64,000 nucleotides of DNA from Phytophthora colocasiae. Its lineage: Eukaryota > Oomycota > Peronosporomycetes > Peronosporales > Peronosporaceae. Position 1 is the stretch's first letter; each line of letters begins with the position of its first letter. Below, one piece after another: positions 39,320 through 49,887 of the stretch. Both the position numbers and the translations under genes were made by a program. Below the pieces are notes generated by a model, which was given only the letters and a program-made list of their open reading frames with translations, had not been told where the DNA came from and ran no database searches. Location of the stretch: contig JAGKQI010000105.1 of NCBI GenBank assembly GCA_018806915.1, positions 2,294,001 through 2,358,000 on the forward strand, given 5' to 3'.

Positions 39320-39747
39320 GGCAATTGACCAATAATACACATGCTTGTCGACCTCGATTCTTCTTCAGTAGCTCGAGTTCTTCTCAGCTTGGCTCTATGT
39401 TAGGCGAGATTCTTTGGTGATAATTATGACGGATAATATTCGCAAAGTTAGCGATGGAATGTTGGCCTGTAAGGTACCAGAACCGATTCATGCGGAACTA
39501 GTGCACCTGCTTACGCTACGTCTATGATCCGCCGATCGGTAGACTAGTCGACGACCACGAGAACTCCGTGGAGAATTCACTGTACGAGCAGGGTCTTCCT
39601 CGCGAGCTACTGACTCCAAAAGTTGAAGGAGTTTCTGTCATCGGTACCGGGCTGGAACACTTCATCGGATGGGATAAAACATCACTGGAGTCAAACTAAA
39701 TACTAGTACATGTAGTATGTTTTACGCTTATTCAAAATAGCATGGGA
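39320..39747 (+). other. Coding-like but broken segment between PCC1 and lipase
   Basis: From about 39419 the plus strand reads DNIRKVSDGMLACKVPEP and HAELVHLLTLR, then after a shift of frame near 39520 reads VYDPPIGRLVDDHE and on to a TAA at about 39699. Either small introns I cannot place or a frameshift separates them. No domain is recognised. Confidence 0.3.
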
Positions 39748-41064
39748 TCAGTACGACTGCCCCGCGTACTTCCTAAGCTGTGCCACCAAGTCTTGATACA
39801 CTAAACCATTAGCGTTCTGAGCCCACGTGAAGTCCAGATGAGAGAACGCGTCGATAGTCTTCTCGTGCACGATAGTACCGCTCGGGAGTCCGGATCGGAT
39901 CTGAGCGATATCCGTGGACGTCGCGAAAGTGTCCGTTGCACCGATGTAGAAGCCCGTACGCGGGTACACCATACTACCGACCGGATAGGCGGGTGGGTCG
40001 AAGCTGCCGTACATGGCCTTGTTCTTGCAGATAAGCTTGGAGCAGAGGTTGATGCCGAGGATACGCAGACAACTGCAACCGTAGTCGTATGACGCGAAGG
40101 TGTTATCACGGATACCTTGGGCGTAGTGTGCCATGTTTTTCACCGACGTCCCTGCAGGAGTCTGCGATAGATACACGGGGATGCGTGTGGCGTTGAGGTT
40201 ATCCGACGGCCCGGCGATGAGACCGACGGCGGAGTCACAGAACTCGGCTGCATTGGTGCACACAATGTCCGCCAGGAGGACAGTGAGCAGGTCGCTATGC
40301 GGCAGAAAGCTGGAGAACCCAAGATTGAGGAACGTCACGTCCACTTTGAGTTTAGCCAGGGCAACGAAAAGCGCAGCGGTAGCGTGACCCGTCCAAGCGA
40401 CCGGAGCTAACGCACCGAAGTAGTCGACCTTCTTGGCAACTTCTTGGTTTTTGGAAAAGCCGACAAACGCTTGCGTCGTTCCTTCCGAATGACCAACGTA
40501 ACTCACCGTCGGTCGCCCAGTAGTGTCGAGAATGTGGTTCACGAAGGCCGGTAGGTCGTAGAGACCCATGTCTTCCCACGTGAATTCCCAAAACTCGTCG
40601 TCGTCGGTGGTGTAGTCGAGGTGAGAACGGGACCACGTCGTGCCTCGGTTATTACCGAGCCAGACGTCGAAACCAGCATCAGCCAGGACGTAAGCCAGAC
40701 TCTGGTTGCGGAAGTTGGAGACGAACGTGAAGCTGCTATCCAGCAGACCGTGTTGCAGGTGGACTGCAGGTTTGTTGGCAGCGGCAGCAGCACCCGACTG
40801 ACTTTCAGCATAAGTCTTTGGAAGGCGGTACATTGTGAGCACATAGCGGTCGGCAGTGGTGACCTGATGCGTCTCAATGGCGTAACCACGAGCTTGAACG
40901 ATTTCGACGACGGTCTTGCCCACATCCGGATCCACCTCAGCTTGTTCGGCTTCACCAACTTCGAGAGCTTCAGTCACCGCTTCGACAGACGGAGAGAGAA
41001 CGCTGAGCACCAGCAAGAGGCTCAGTATGAGTAGGCCGAAACTTGAGCGGGGGTTGCAAAGCAT
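39748..41064 (-). CDS. Secreted acid lipase (gastric/lysosomal lipase family)
   Basis: An intronless 438-residue protein from ATG 41064. The first about 28 residues are a signal peptide (LLILSLLLVLSVLSPSVEA). It is an alpha/beta-hydrolase of the acid-lipase family acting on triacylglycerols or steryl esters: the N-terminal AB-hydrolase-lipase segment (EIVQARGYAIETHQV), oxyanion region LQHGLLDSS, FDVWLGNNRGTTWSR, and nucleophile Ser193 in GHSEG, where the family usually has GHSQG. The late His is in FSHLDFTWAQ. Paired Cys residues (CSCLRILGINLCSKLIC) suggest disulphides. It is likely vacuolar or secreted; in a pathogen it could act on host lipids, but that is inference. Confidence 0.92.
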   Translation of the reverse strand: MLCNPRSSFGLLILSLLLVLSVLSPSVEAVTEALEVGEAEQAEVDPDVGKTVVEIVQARGYAIETHQVTTADRYVLTMYRLPKTYAESQSGAAAAANKPAVHLQHGLLDSSFTFVSNFRNQSLAYVLADAGFDVWLGNNRGTTWSRSHLDYTTDDDEFWEFTWEDMGLYDLPAFVNHILDTTGRPTVSYVGHSEGTTQAFVGFSKNQEVAKKVDYFGALAPVAWTGHATAALFVALAKLKVDVTFLNLGFSSFLPHSDLLTVLLADIVCTNAAEFCDSAVGLIAGPSDNLNATRIPVYLSQTPAGTSVKNMAHYAQGIRDNTFASYDYGCSCLRILGINLCSKLICKNKAMYGSFDPPAYPVGSMVYPRTGFYIGATDTFATSTDIAQIRSGLPSGTIVHEKTIDAFSHLDFTWAQNANGLVYQDLVAQLRKYAGQSY

Positions 41065-41719
41065 GAATGGCAAGATTTGCAGAACGCGAGGCTTGGTTGA
41101 TCGTTTGCGGAGGGAGCAAATTGGAGAATGAAATAGATGGTCCTCTTGCCGAGTCTCGGCTCATGGCCGCTCTCTGCTGTTCGACCCGAGGTACTAAGTA
41201 TTAATCTCGGCTCGTGCACACGCTATAGCTGATCCGTCGAACATAATGTGCAACATGGAGACGCTCGCGGGAAAATGGAGGTGCATCATGCACTGCATGG
41301 TTTGGATGGCAGCACATAAATCAACAAGACGCGAAGGCTTCAACGTTCAAGCTAACCTCACGTGTACACGGCTCAGGATGAGCAGCGCCACTGTGTTCAT
41401 TTTGACAGTCAAACGTGCAAATCGACCAGGTGATGCCAGTTGCATGCTACATGTATCACCGACAGGTGAACTGCATGAACACTGTAGTCAAACAAAGAGC
41501 AACTTCAACGACGACATCCTGGCTATCTGTCGACCGCCGGGAATGCCCTATGTATGAGCAAGAAGATGTCGAGGGACTGGTTGCAGTCGCGATACACGCG
41601 CCCACGATGATTATGCACTTTGAACGAGTGTAGTGATGACATTCATCGTACACGTACGCGCCGTAGAGACTGTGTCGTGTCATGCCATAACCCCTCCTTA
41701 GGGACACGTAAAAAAAATA
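41065..41719. other. Intergenic stretch between lipase and KCTD gene
   Basis: About 650 bp holding the lipase promoter and the 3' flank of the KCTD gene. Small overlapping frames only. Confidence 0.4.
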
Positions 41720-42597
41720 TTACTTCTTCGATGTGAATCCAAAAGGATCAGGTAGTGCCCTGTAGTTGCTGGGAATCGTCGAGTTTTCGGAGACCGGTGT
41801 ATCAGTCACTTTCTCCTTCTCCTCAGCTAGATCTGTTGGAGGTAAGCCCTTTGAATCGCGAAACGGACGGACATGTAGCACGTTTGCGGCCATTGTTTCC
41901 TCACCGATCATTCGAGCCTCAATGGCGTGTCGAAGCAATCCAAGCCGGTAGAAGCTGGCCTCACAATAGAGTTCACGCAACTCCTCGACTGTGTCTGGGA
42001 GCTTGTTATCTCGCAAGAACGCGAGGATAAGCCGAAACACCATAAAATCTCGGTCGAAGAAGAACGATCCGTCCTTGTCGGGTTGGAGCTTTGGAGACTT
42101 CGTACAGAGCTGCGCGATGATCGAGAAGCGATCTCGAGTCCAAACTTTTACGGTTGACTTGAATAACTGCATGAAATACAACCTATATCAGCTTGGTGCA
42201 CACTGCACACGTAGGTAGTATTACCTGTCCACCCACATTGAAGATAACCACTGCATCCTCCGGCAAAAAACTAAAGTGTTTGCTCACGGTCTTCTCAAAC
42301 CTAAAGAACATGTAGCTAACCGTTAGAACACAATAACTCACTCAGGCAATACTTCAAACGAGGCATGGGTTACTCGTCGCGTTTGACATCGTATTCTCGC
42401 TGTGCGTCCTCCACGCTCACCCACTCGTCTACCACTTTCTTCTTCTCCTCCACGAGCTACTCAAAAAGTAATACACTCTGTCAGGCACAGCAATAATTAC
42501 ATCCACAATGCCCACGAATACCAACCCTCTTCTGTGCACTCTCAATTACCACCCACTCACGCTCCAGTTTGCACCGCAAACTCTCACGTGACAACAT
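41720..42597 (-). CDS. KCTD-like BTB/POZ (T1) domain protein, four exons
   Basis: Exons 42597-42526, 42456-42374, 42300-42225 and 42166-41720 give 225 residues in consistent phase. The T1/BTB fold starts with VVIFNVGGQLFKSTVKVW, continues SIIAQL and FFFDRDFMVFRLILAFLRD, and ends with ELYCEASFYRLGLL, the classic K+-channel-tetramerisation motif order without any channel domain. Such proteins form oligomers and often serve as cullin-3 adaptors. A charged N-terminal coiled coil (VEEKKKVVDEW, EDAQREYDVKRDE) precedes it. The first donor (GTTGGT) is not ideal, but it is the only one keeping phase with the clear second exon. Confidence 0.8.
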
Positions 42598-42771
42598 CGT
42601 TCACTGCAACTTCACTTCAACTTGAAAGGTCGATTGGTACAGAAAAAAAATGAACCTGTTATTTATTATATATTTAAAATATCACATCTAAAAGGTGTAT
42701 GAAATTCCCAACGATTGGCCTCCAAGTCAACCCCCTCAGTACCAAAAGGCTTCTGCATCGACGTGTGAACT
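42598..42771. promoter_or_regulatory. Short bidirectional promoter between KCTD and eIF3g genes
   Basis: 174 bp between divergent start codons, with an AT-rich patch (TTATTTATTATATATTT, about 42660) central to it. Confidence 0.4.
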
Positions 42772-43758
42772 ATGGCGATCTCGGGCATGCGATGGGGCGA
42801 TGAAGAGGACGATCTGCTACCGCAGCATGTGGAGAGCGAGCCGGACTCGAACGGCGTGCGTCAGATCATAGAGTGGAAGGTGAACGAGGCTGGTGACAAG
42901 GTCAAGATCACTAAGAAGGTCAAGAAGGTGACGGAGGTGGAGCGCATCAGCAAGCGCGCTCTGGAACGCAAGAAGTGGGCCAAGTTTGGCGACGCTCTGG
43001 ACGACGGAGATGGAAGCAACGTCACGTACATGTCGTACGAAGAGGTGAAGCTTGAGGACCCGAACGCTGACCAGGTGCTGCCCGGTGAGAAGAAGGAGGA
43101 GGAGAACATCTTTGCCGGCGTCAAAAACTCGTCCATTGTCGTCTGCCGTCATTGTGGTATGGTGGGCGATCACTGGACGCTCAAGTGTCCGTACAAGGAC
43201 ACCCCGAAGGAGGAGCTGGAGCAGGACATGGCCAAGCGCGCCGAGGCCGGCGAGAGTGCTGCTCCCGCTGCTTCTGCTGGCGAGCCGGCCGCTCGTGGCT
43301 CCGCTCTGGACGGTGCCTTTGGCTCCAGCAAGTACGTGCCGCCTAGTCTGCGTGGCCGTGCGGCTGGTGCTGGTTCTGGTGGCGATGCTGGTGGCGACAA
43401 CTCGCGCGATGACAGTGCTACTCTGCGTGTGACCAACGTGTCGCCGGACACGCGCGAGGACGATCTGAAGGAGCTGTTCCGCGCCTTCGGTCCCGTGTCC
43501 CGCGTGTACCTGGCCAAGGATCGCGAGACGTTCCAGTCGCGTGGCTTTGCCTTTGTCAGCTTCGTGTACCGCGAGGACGCCGAGAAGGCTCTGAACAAGC
43601 TGCAGGGCTACGGTTACGACCACCTGATCCTCAAGCTGGAGTGGGCCAAGCCCTCCAACAAGCCCGCGAACGAGGACGCTGGCAGCATGGGCACTACCTT
43701 CCGTTCCGGTTACGGTAAGGCCCTGCCGCAGAATGTGGCTCCTCCTCCGCGCAAGTAG
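42772..43758 (+). CDS. EIF3G: Translation initiation factor eIF3 subunit G
   Basis: An intronless 328-residue protein. Residues about 30-140 form the eIF3g N-terminal domain (QIIEWKVNEAGDKVKITKK, ALERKKWAKFGDA). A CCHC zinc knuckle is visible at 125-139 (CRHCGMVGDHWTLKC), then the SKYVPPSLRG motif, and an RRM at about 217-295 with RNP2 LRVTNVS and RNP1 RGFAFVSF. eIF3g binds eIF3i and b and mRNA during scanning and reinitiation. The length and order match the family. Codon use is strongly biased to G/C in third positions, as expected of a highly expressed gene. Confidence 0.97.
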   Translation: MAISGMRWGDEEDDLLPQHVESEPDSNGVRQIIEWKVNEAGDKVKITKKVKKVTEVERISKRALERKKWAKFGDALDDGDGSNVTYMSYEEVKLEDPNADQVLPGEKKEEENIFAGVKNSSIVVCRHCGMVGDHWTLKCPYKDTPKEELEQDMAKRAEAGESAAPAASAGEPAARGSALDGAFGSSKYVPPSLRGRAAGAGSGGDAGGDNSRDDSATLRVTNVSPDTREDDLKELFRAFGPVSRVYLAKDRETFQSRGFAFVSFVYREDAEKALNKLQGYGYDHLILKLEWAKPSNKPANEDAGSMGTTFRSGYGKALPQNVAPPPRK

Positions 43759-44175
43759 GCAGGTTGCTTAAAATGAAGCTTCCAACAGTAATTGCATCTC
43801 GAGTCCTCTTTGTATAAGTATCCGCCCGTTTCTTCTTCTATTACTCTTGTATAAGTATCGTTCTTCTTCTCTTTCGAATCCGATTGGCCATGCAATGTGA
43901 CAGTATACCGGCGCTTCTACCGAAGTGAGCGGACCAAATCACATTTGTGTGTCCTGGCCGCAGCTCGGTCTTCTTCTTACATCGACTACCGGTAGACACA
44001 CCAGAGCGTCTTCTACATGTGCGCCGAGTTTCAGTTTTAGATTCACTGCTCAACGTGTGCTTACACTTCGGTTGAGTCCGACGCGGAAAATAGCATTTGG
44101 TGTATCTGACACAAATGGACGTTTTATGTCAACCGTCCGAAGCTTCAGTGTAGAAGCTCAGTTAATTCTCGAGCG
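43759..44175. other. Intergenic spacer with a short tandem motif
   Basis: About 417 bp. TTGTATAAGTATC occurs at 43810-43822 and again at 43847-43859 within pyrimidine-rich sequence. It may be the eIF3g 3' end or part of the promoter of the next gene. Confidence 0.4.
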
Positions 44176-47100
44176 ATGACGAGCGAATTCCCCGAGAGTT
44201 TAGCATGGGTGGAGCGAGGATCGGTATTGATCCGCCGTATGAATTCAGAACGGGTTGCTGAAGACCCGCGTGTGCGGCGTTTGGTGTTCAAGTTGTCACT
44301 TCCCCCGTCTCCTACTGAAGTGTCGACTATGGAGGCGATTGCGGAAGAGAACACAAAAACGGCTCAAGAGGACAGTGAAGAGAAGATTCCAGTACCTCCA
44401 CCACCACCAGCGTCGCTACTGCTGGATGCTCAAGAGAGTTTTGAAGCAATTGAAGCGGCTACGGACTCCAACGACATCAAACAGGAGAGCGAGAACAATG
44501 CGTCCAATACGTACAAAGTGCTTCTGTGGACTTACAGACTACAGGCTTCGTTGCAGAGTGCAGTGCAGTATGCTTTATTTGCCAAGACTAGTGAAGATGG
44601 ATGTTTCATCCAGATTGCACCGAGGTTTGTGAGAGTTATTATTTTTTTTTTGGGAGATGGATAGAGAGGTTTGATATTTGTGTCGTTTGTTGTAGAGTTT
44701 ACTGCGTGGCCCCACCGCATATCACGACGTTCAGTCGCTTGTTTGGCGCATACCAGTCGGCGCGCAATTGGAATGCGGCGGTGAAGGTGCTGGAGCAATT
44801 GGATGCCCAAATGTCCAAGAGGTATGAAGAATATCTACACTGGAAAATAATGACCAATTTCTAATATGTACTGCGTTACTGTAGATTTGAAGACGGCGCT
44901 TGTGTGTTCGACTGCGGCTTGTTCGACGGAGTGAAGAGGATGCACCACAAGCCACTGGTGTTTGACGAATTTTGTGGTACGTTTTTCCGAAGTCGAAAGC
45001 ATTGCATCTTTTGGACATTCATTGATTCTTCTTCTTAATGAAAGACGGACGGATTGCCTCGATCTCGTATTGCCGCGGACCGATTCCATCGATGCATTCA
45101 GGTTTCATTGTTACCTCAACTGTCGCGGCATGGCTGGATCTGAAGCCATCCAACGTTGCAATTTTGTTGGCGCCAAACAACGAACAAATGAGCGTGTTTG
45201 CCACCTGCTGCACGCTTTACTGCACCGAGGCGTCCTCTTTTCCCGAAAACTTCGGCAATGAGCTACTGACCGCGTATTTGCAACATATCAAGCTGGCGGA
45301 AACCTGGCCTGCTAAGCTTCAACGGACGTTTAGCGGGAATGACCCTAAAAATGCTTCATACACGGGTGGATTACCAAGGCCCCAGGCGCGATACATTGCA
45401 GACTTTGGTAAACTACTGGAGATGCGCGACAGAAAATTACTGGAGTGCGCTGATTCGCCAGCGTTGGAGGAGAAAAAGCAGAAGTTGACCGGTATTGCTG
45501 TCACCCCAGCAGCTCGACCGATCTACATCCGACAGATCGACTTGCTGTCAAGCCCTGGTTGTGCGGATGCTGCTACTTCTATCCCCACCACGTTATCACC
45601 GTTGGAAGATATTTGCCGGCCGTATTTCGTGATTCAAAACGAGAAGGGAGTTCTCTTTTCCAGCATGGTGAACGGAGTCCGAGACGTTGATCTTCACAGT
45701 GGAATGAACATTTTCCGTGTGGGGAGGCAATTCAACAATTGCAGTGACCTGGTGCTCAAGATGTATCATTTGCCGTTCGGACGACAGGGAGAATTAATTT
45801 TTGAGTGCAGACTACAAGCCAGCATTTTGTTAGAGCTGACAATTGTCGAGGGTGAAGCGGGACTCAAGGAAGATGATGTGGGTATTGTTACACTGAGCCT
45901 CGAAAAGGGTGACTTCGACTGCATTTCGTCCACGTTCGCACTACCCAAGGAGTTTACAGTTCGCATTTTGTACGCGCATAATGCCAGTGCCTTCCCTGCA
46001 ATGGAGCCGCCGTTGCCGATTCAGCAGATGAACGAAATCAACGCCTCATCGGCTGCAGCTGCGGCTTCAAACGGTCATGCAGCTCATGACAGCTCATTCG
46101 AGGCACAGCAACGGGGCGATGGTGGTGCTAAGGCTATGCGTTACGATGGCCCAAGTGCTGTTACTTTCTTGTTGGGTCAGCCGGGTATACGGACACCGTT
46201 CGGGGATCTCACGTTGCAAAAGATTGATGTGATTCGGAAGGCACTCAGGAACCGTGTGGACATTTATCTTCTTTTCCACGTGGATGCTGGGCAGGGCCAA
46301 ACAAAAGTGCTTCCGTTACGTCACTTGTTCCGCTTTGTCCTTCCGGATGTCGTTCGGGAAAAAGTCATCACAATGGGAGCGAGTGAAGCGTCCTTGAACG
46401 AGAATGCTCCATCATCGTTTGATGTCAGTGTGGGTACGTATTCATCCTGTTTTTTGTTAGTAGTACTCTTTTCGAGATCTTACATGAATTTCTGCAGGAA
46501 TCATGCCTTTTGACGAGGAATACGCGCGATGGCTGCAGCATTTGTACGAAACTGATCTCGGTACGTAACGCCTTGTGCAAACATCGCTGCAGTTGATAGT
46601 TTACTAACTTCAATTGTTTATGTTTTTTTGGTAGACACCCCGGGAAATAACTATGATGACGAGGTGCGTATTTTAACATGTTTTCGCCGTTGCATTTGGC
46701 CTCACTCTCGATTTTATACCATCCGTGTTTTAGTTTGTTCGAGGAATTCCGGTGACCGACGTCCAGCCAAGCTTGGATTATCGGATTGGTAAGTTCTCTT
46801 CCAATTGAGATTGAAAATCTTGCTTGTGCAGGACTGCATGCTAAGGCACTTGACATGATGTGTTGATCTTGCAGTGAGTATTGAAACTGAAGTGAATGAG
46901 CCACCTCCTCCTGCACGAGACCAACATGGTCGCCGCCCCCACACCACTAAATCGTACGTCGAACTGCAATTCAGTTATGCAAAAGTATGCTGACATGTTT
47001 GTTATCAGTCGTGGTGCATCCGCAGCATTGATCAGTCAACTCCCAACATACACTTTCACTGCGTCCAAAGAACACGACGACAACGGAACCCCCGAGTATG

Positions 47101-47315
47101 ATATCCTTCTCACATTACATTCGGCGACGAAGTGCGACTAATTTGACTTGTTTACATGTAGCTGTTTGATATGCCGTTGTGGCTTTGAAGTCGGCGAGGA
47201 GATCAAGTCGCTGCCGTGCTTCCACTCGTACCACTCCGACTGCGTTGACTCGTGGCTGTCTCTGAACAAGGTTTGTCCTGTGTGCCAGTTCAGCGTCGAC
47301 CAAACACAGCTCTAG
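44176..47315 (+). CDS. Tensin/auxilin-like pseudophosphatase-C2 protein with C-terminal RING-H2 domain
   Basis: Ten exons (44176-44624, 44696-44821, 44885-44976, 45045-46433, 46498-46560, 46635-46663, 46734-46788, 46875-46953, 47009-47095, 47162-47315) join in phase to 840 residues. The end is a clear RING-H2: CLICRCGFEVG, then LPCFHSYHSDCVDSWL and CPVC, so E3 ubiquitin ligase activity is expected. The middle resembles the phosphatase-plus-C2 module of PTEN, tensin and auxilin: AWLDLKPSNVAILLAP where these have the catalytic P-loop, a GLPRPQARYIADFGKLLE helix, then a C2-like start PIYIRQIDLLSSPG and RPYFVIQNEKGVLFSS. The HCxxGxxR signature is absent, so it should be inactive as a phosphatase but may bind phosphoinositide membranes. 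The fold call in the middle is by pattern and less sure than the RING. Confidence 0.7.
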
Positions 47316-47479
47316 ATGGCACCTTGCACATGTTCTGTCTTGGAGAAGAAGCACAAACTGATGAATACACGTGTGAATTGATAATTTATCCATTTCAAGC
47401 AATGACAGACCTCTCTTCGTCACGCTAACTGTCAATCTGAGATCCAAACTGCAGTAATCGCATGTAAACTGAGGACTAC

Positions 47480-49165
47480 CTAGTGGTTGATAAGGAAGGC
47501 TTGGACAACGCCGATCACAACGCCTAGCACGCCGCCCATAACCACGAGCTTCCACTCATCCTCCTCGAAGATTGGGTGAAGCAGGTTTTCAAATTGCTCA
47601 GAACTCAGCAACTTCATCTTCTCGCGCAGTGTTACCTCCAAGTCCATAGCGACCGTAGCGTAGCTCTCGATCTGGCGGAGGCTGTCCGGGAAGATCTCCA
47701 CGATGTGATTCGTCACATCATCCTTGATGTTAGCGTACATTTCCTCACCAATACTGAAGTTAATAATCTTCTGTGTAGTCTGGGTGGCGGCGTTGACAGC
47801 CTCCTGGACATTGTCGTACACGAGTTCAAAGAGGCGATCGGAGTATGGACCCTTCAGGATTGCCTCGAAAATATTACGCGAGTTCAAGACATCGCGAGCA
47901 ACCATTTTGCCGTAAACCTCAGCGACCTCGTTCTGACGACGCAGGAAAAGACCGTGGAAGGTGATACCACAGTATTTCTTGGGATTCACAGGCTCAAAGA
48001 TCATCTTCAGAGCGAGCCAGTTGGTAACAGTACCTACAAGCAGACCGATTACCGGGAACACCACAATGCGATCCGAATACACGAACCAAATACCCATCTG
48101 CATGAGGCCGAAGATTCCACCCATGTAAGCGCCAGAGTTGCGAATAAAGGCCAGCTCCGAGTAGCCGCACGTCACGAACATATTCACCAAAAGCTGTTTG
48201 TCCTTGCACATGTTGGTCACGACCATATCCTCCAAGTCAAAGACGTCCTCAATGTTGTTGCGGATCTCATCCATGAGTGCTTCAATGTGAGCAGGAGACT
48301 CCTCCTTCACCTTCTCGACAATTTCTTCCTTCACTTTGGTGGGCAAAACAGCCCAGAGCTCGGGGCTGTACTTTAGTGCCATGTCCTCCACGACTGTATG
48401 AATCGTGTTAAACAGAATCGGCTCCAGCTCCTTAACCACTTGGGCGGGCTCGATCCTGGCAAAAACTTCCGACACGTGCAGTAGTTGCTGAGTCATGATC
48501 TGCACAGCTTGTCGGGCCATCTTCTCTCCTTTGTTCGGGACGATACCCTGCCATCCAAAACCTGTGTTGGTGTCTGGAATCTGCAAGCAGCCAGTGTACT
48601 CGAGCGGGTAGAAGGTCATCCAGAGCGCCACCCAAATGTGGAAGTACGTGAACACCACACTGACAAGCGGGATGGACCCATACTTGACCAAATTCTCCGA
48701 GTCGATTCCAATATCTTCCAGAGGTCCACGCAGTACCGTAAAGCACAGAATTGCCAGGATAACAAAGAGCGCCGTGAAGATCAGCACAGGTACTGAAGGT
48801 AGCTCCACCATCGGCGGGAATTTAACGGGAATAGTCTTGCTGGAGGAATCCCGTTTGATCCTGCCAGGCGAACCCGACAGCGGCACAAAGTCCGTCACAA
48901 TAGCCAGTGTATCATCGTTCGTAGCCACTTGTACCATGCCCAGCAGCGTAAAGCGGAGGCTCGTAGCCAGGTCTTGTGGCTCAAGTTGTGCCCAATCAGC
49001 AGCATTGAAACGCACGACCTCAGCACCCTTACGGCCCTTCAACGGGCCTACAAAGCGCGCGTAGCGGCCGTCTTCGAAGCGCTTGAGCCATTCCTCCAGC
49101 TGTTTGGGCGTCCAGAACTCTGGATTGAGCAGCAGAGCCTGCTTCGAGTCGCTTTTTCGTGCCAT
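47480..49165 (-). CDS. DUF445 family membrane protein
   Basis: An intronless 561-residue protein with an N-terminal SAM-like or adaptor segment (FWTPKQLEEWLKRFEDGRY). Membrane helices follow (VPVLIFTALFVILAILCF, GSIPLVSVVFTYFHIWVALW, VVFPVIGLLVGTVTNWLALK) and a C-terminal anchor (LVVMGGVLGVVIGVVQAFLI). GTVTNWLALKMIFEPV and the long amphipathic helices between (ELEPILFNTIHTVVEDMAL) are typical of DUF445, a family of unknown function shared by bacteria and some eukaryotes. The role and membrane are unknown. The gene converges with the RING gene. Confidence 0.8.
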   Translation of the reverse strand: MARKSDSKQALLLNPEFWTPKQLEEWLKRFEDGRYARFVGPLKGRKGAEVVRFNAADWAQLEPQDLATSLRFTLLGMVQVATNDDTLAIVTDFVPLSGSPGRIKRDSSSKTIPVKFPPMVELPSVPVLIFTALFVILAILCFTVLRGPLEDIGIDSENLVKYGSIPLVSVVFTYFHIWVALWMTFYPLEYTGCLQIPDTNTGFGWQGIVPNKGEKMARQAVQIMTQQLLHVSEVFARIEPAQVVKELEPILFNTIHTVVEDMALKYSPELWAVLPTKVKEEIVEKVKEESPAHIEALMDEIRNNIEDVFDLEDMVVTNMCKDKQLLVNMFVTCGYSELAFIRNSGAYMGGIFGLMQMGIWFVYSDRIVVFPVIGLLVGTVTNWLALKMIFEPVNPKKYCGITFHGLFLRRQNEVAEVYGKMVARDVLNSRNIFEAILKGPYSDRLFELVYDNVQEAVNAATQTTQKIINFSIGEEMYANIKDDVTNHIVEIFPDSLRQIESYATVAMDLEVTLREKMKLLSSEQFENLLHPIFEEDEWKLVVMGGVLGVVIGVVQAFLINH

Positions 49166-49887
49166 GATAGACGACGTTTATCACGGCGTAAGTCGGCGAA
49201 TATGGGGTTAATTGAGACCGGAGAGGTGACAGACGAGAGGATATACACGTCGGCTTGGATCACACGGCGGACGGGCGCGGGGAAGCGGCTGATTCACCCG
49301 TAGACGCTGCCGCAAATAGACCCGGTGGCGAGCGGGGATGACGGTAAATGACACTGCTGGAGCGGTTGACGAGGGGAAGGTGTGGGTCTCCCGTATAAGT
49401 GTAAGGATTAGGAGCACAACGGACTGTTTAAATAGAAACGTAGGTAACGATAATCACTTAAGCGGGAATTCGTGTGCCCTTTTGCTGGCACGATGCGCCC
49501 AATAGCACCATACAAACACTCATATAAACCGAGCTGCTGGCTGATTACGCCAGGATTCAGCGCTTGATCGAGTCTCGGAAGCTCGACACCGAGTCGAATG
49601 ACCTCTACAGTCTGTCTTTACTACCACACAGTACAGTATGGTACAGACCTCTGTAGTGCAGAAGCAACATCACTCCATTTTGCATGGGAAAAGCGTCCGG
49701 ACATCTTGCATCCGTGATTAAAAGGGTGCAGACCCGGCTATGAATCTACAATGTGGACTACATCGTATTAATGTAACGTACACCATCTTCTGTTTCTATT
49801 TTGTGTTCTTCACACAAATATTGACTTGAAGGGGGGCGGATCAAAAATCTTCCAAAACAAGAAGAATTCCTTCGCCACGTAGCAACG
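49166..49887. other. 720-bp divergent intergenic region
   Basis: Lies between the DUF445 gene and the thioredoxin-UBA-PUB gene and must hold both promoters. No coding frame or RNA gene was recognised. Confidence 0.45.
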
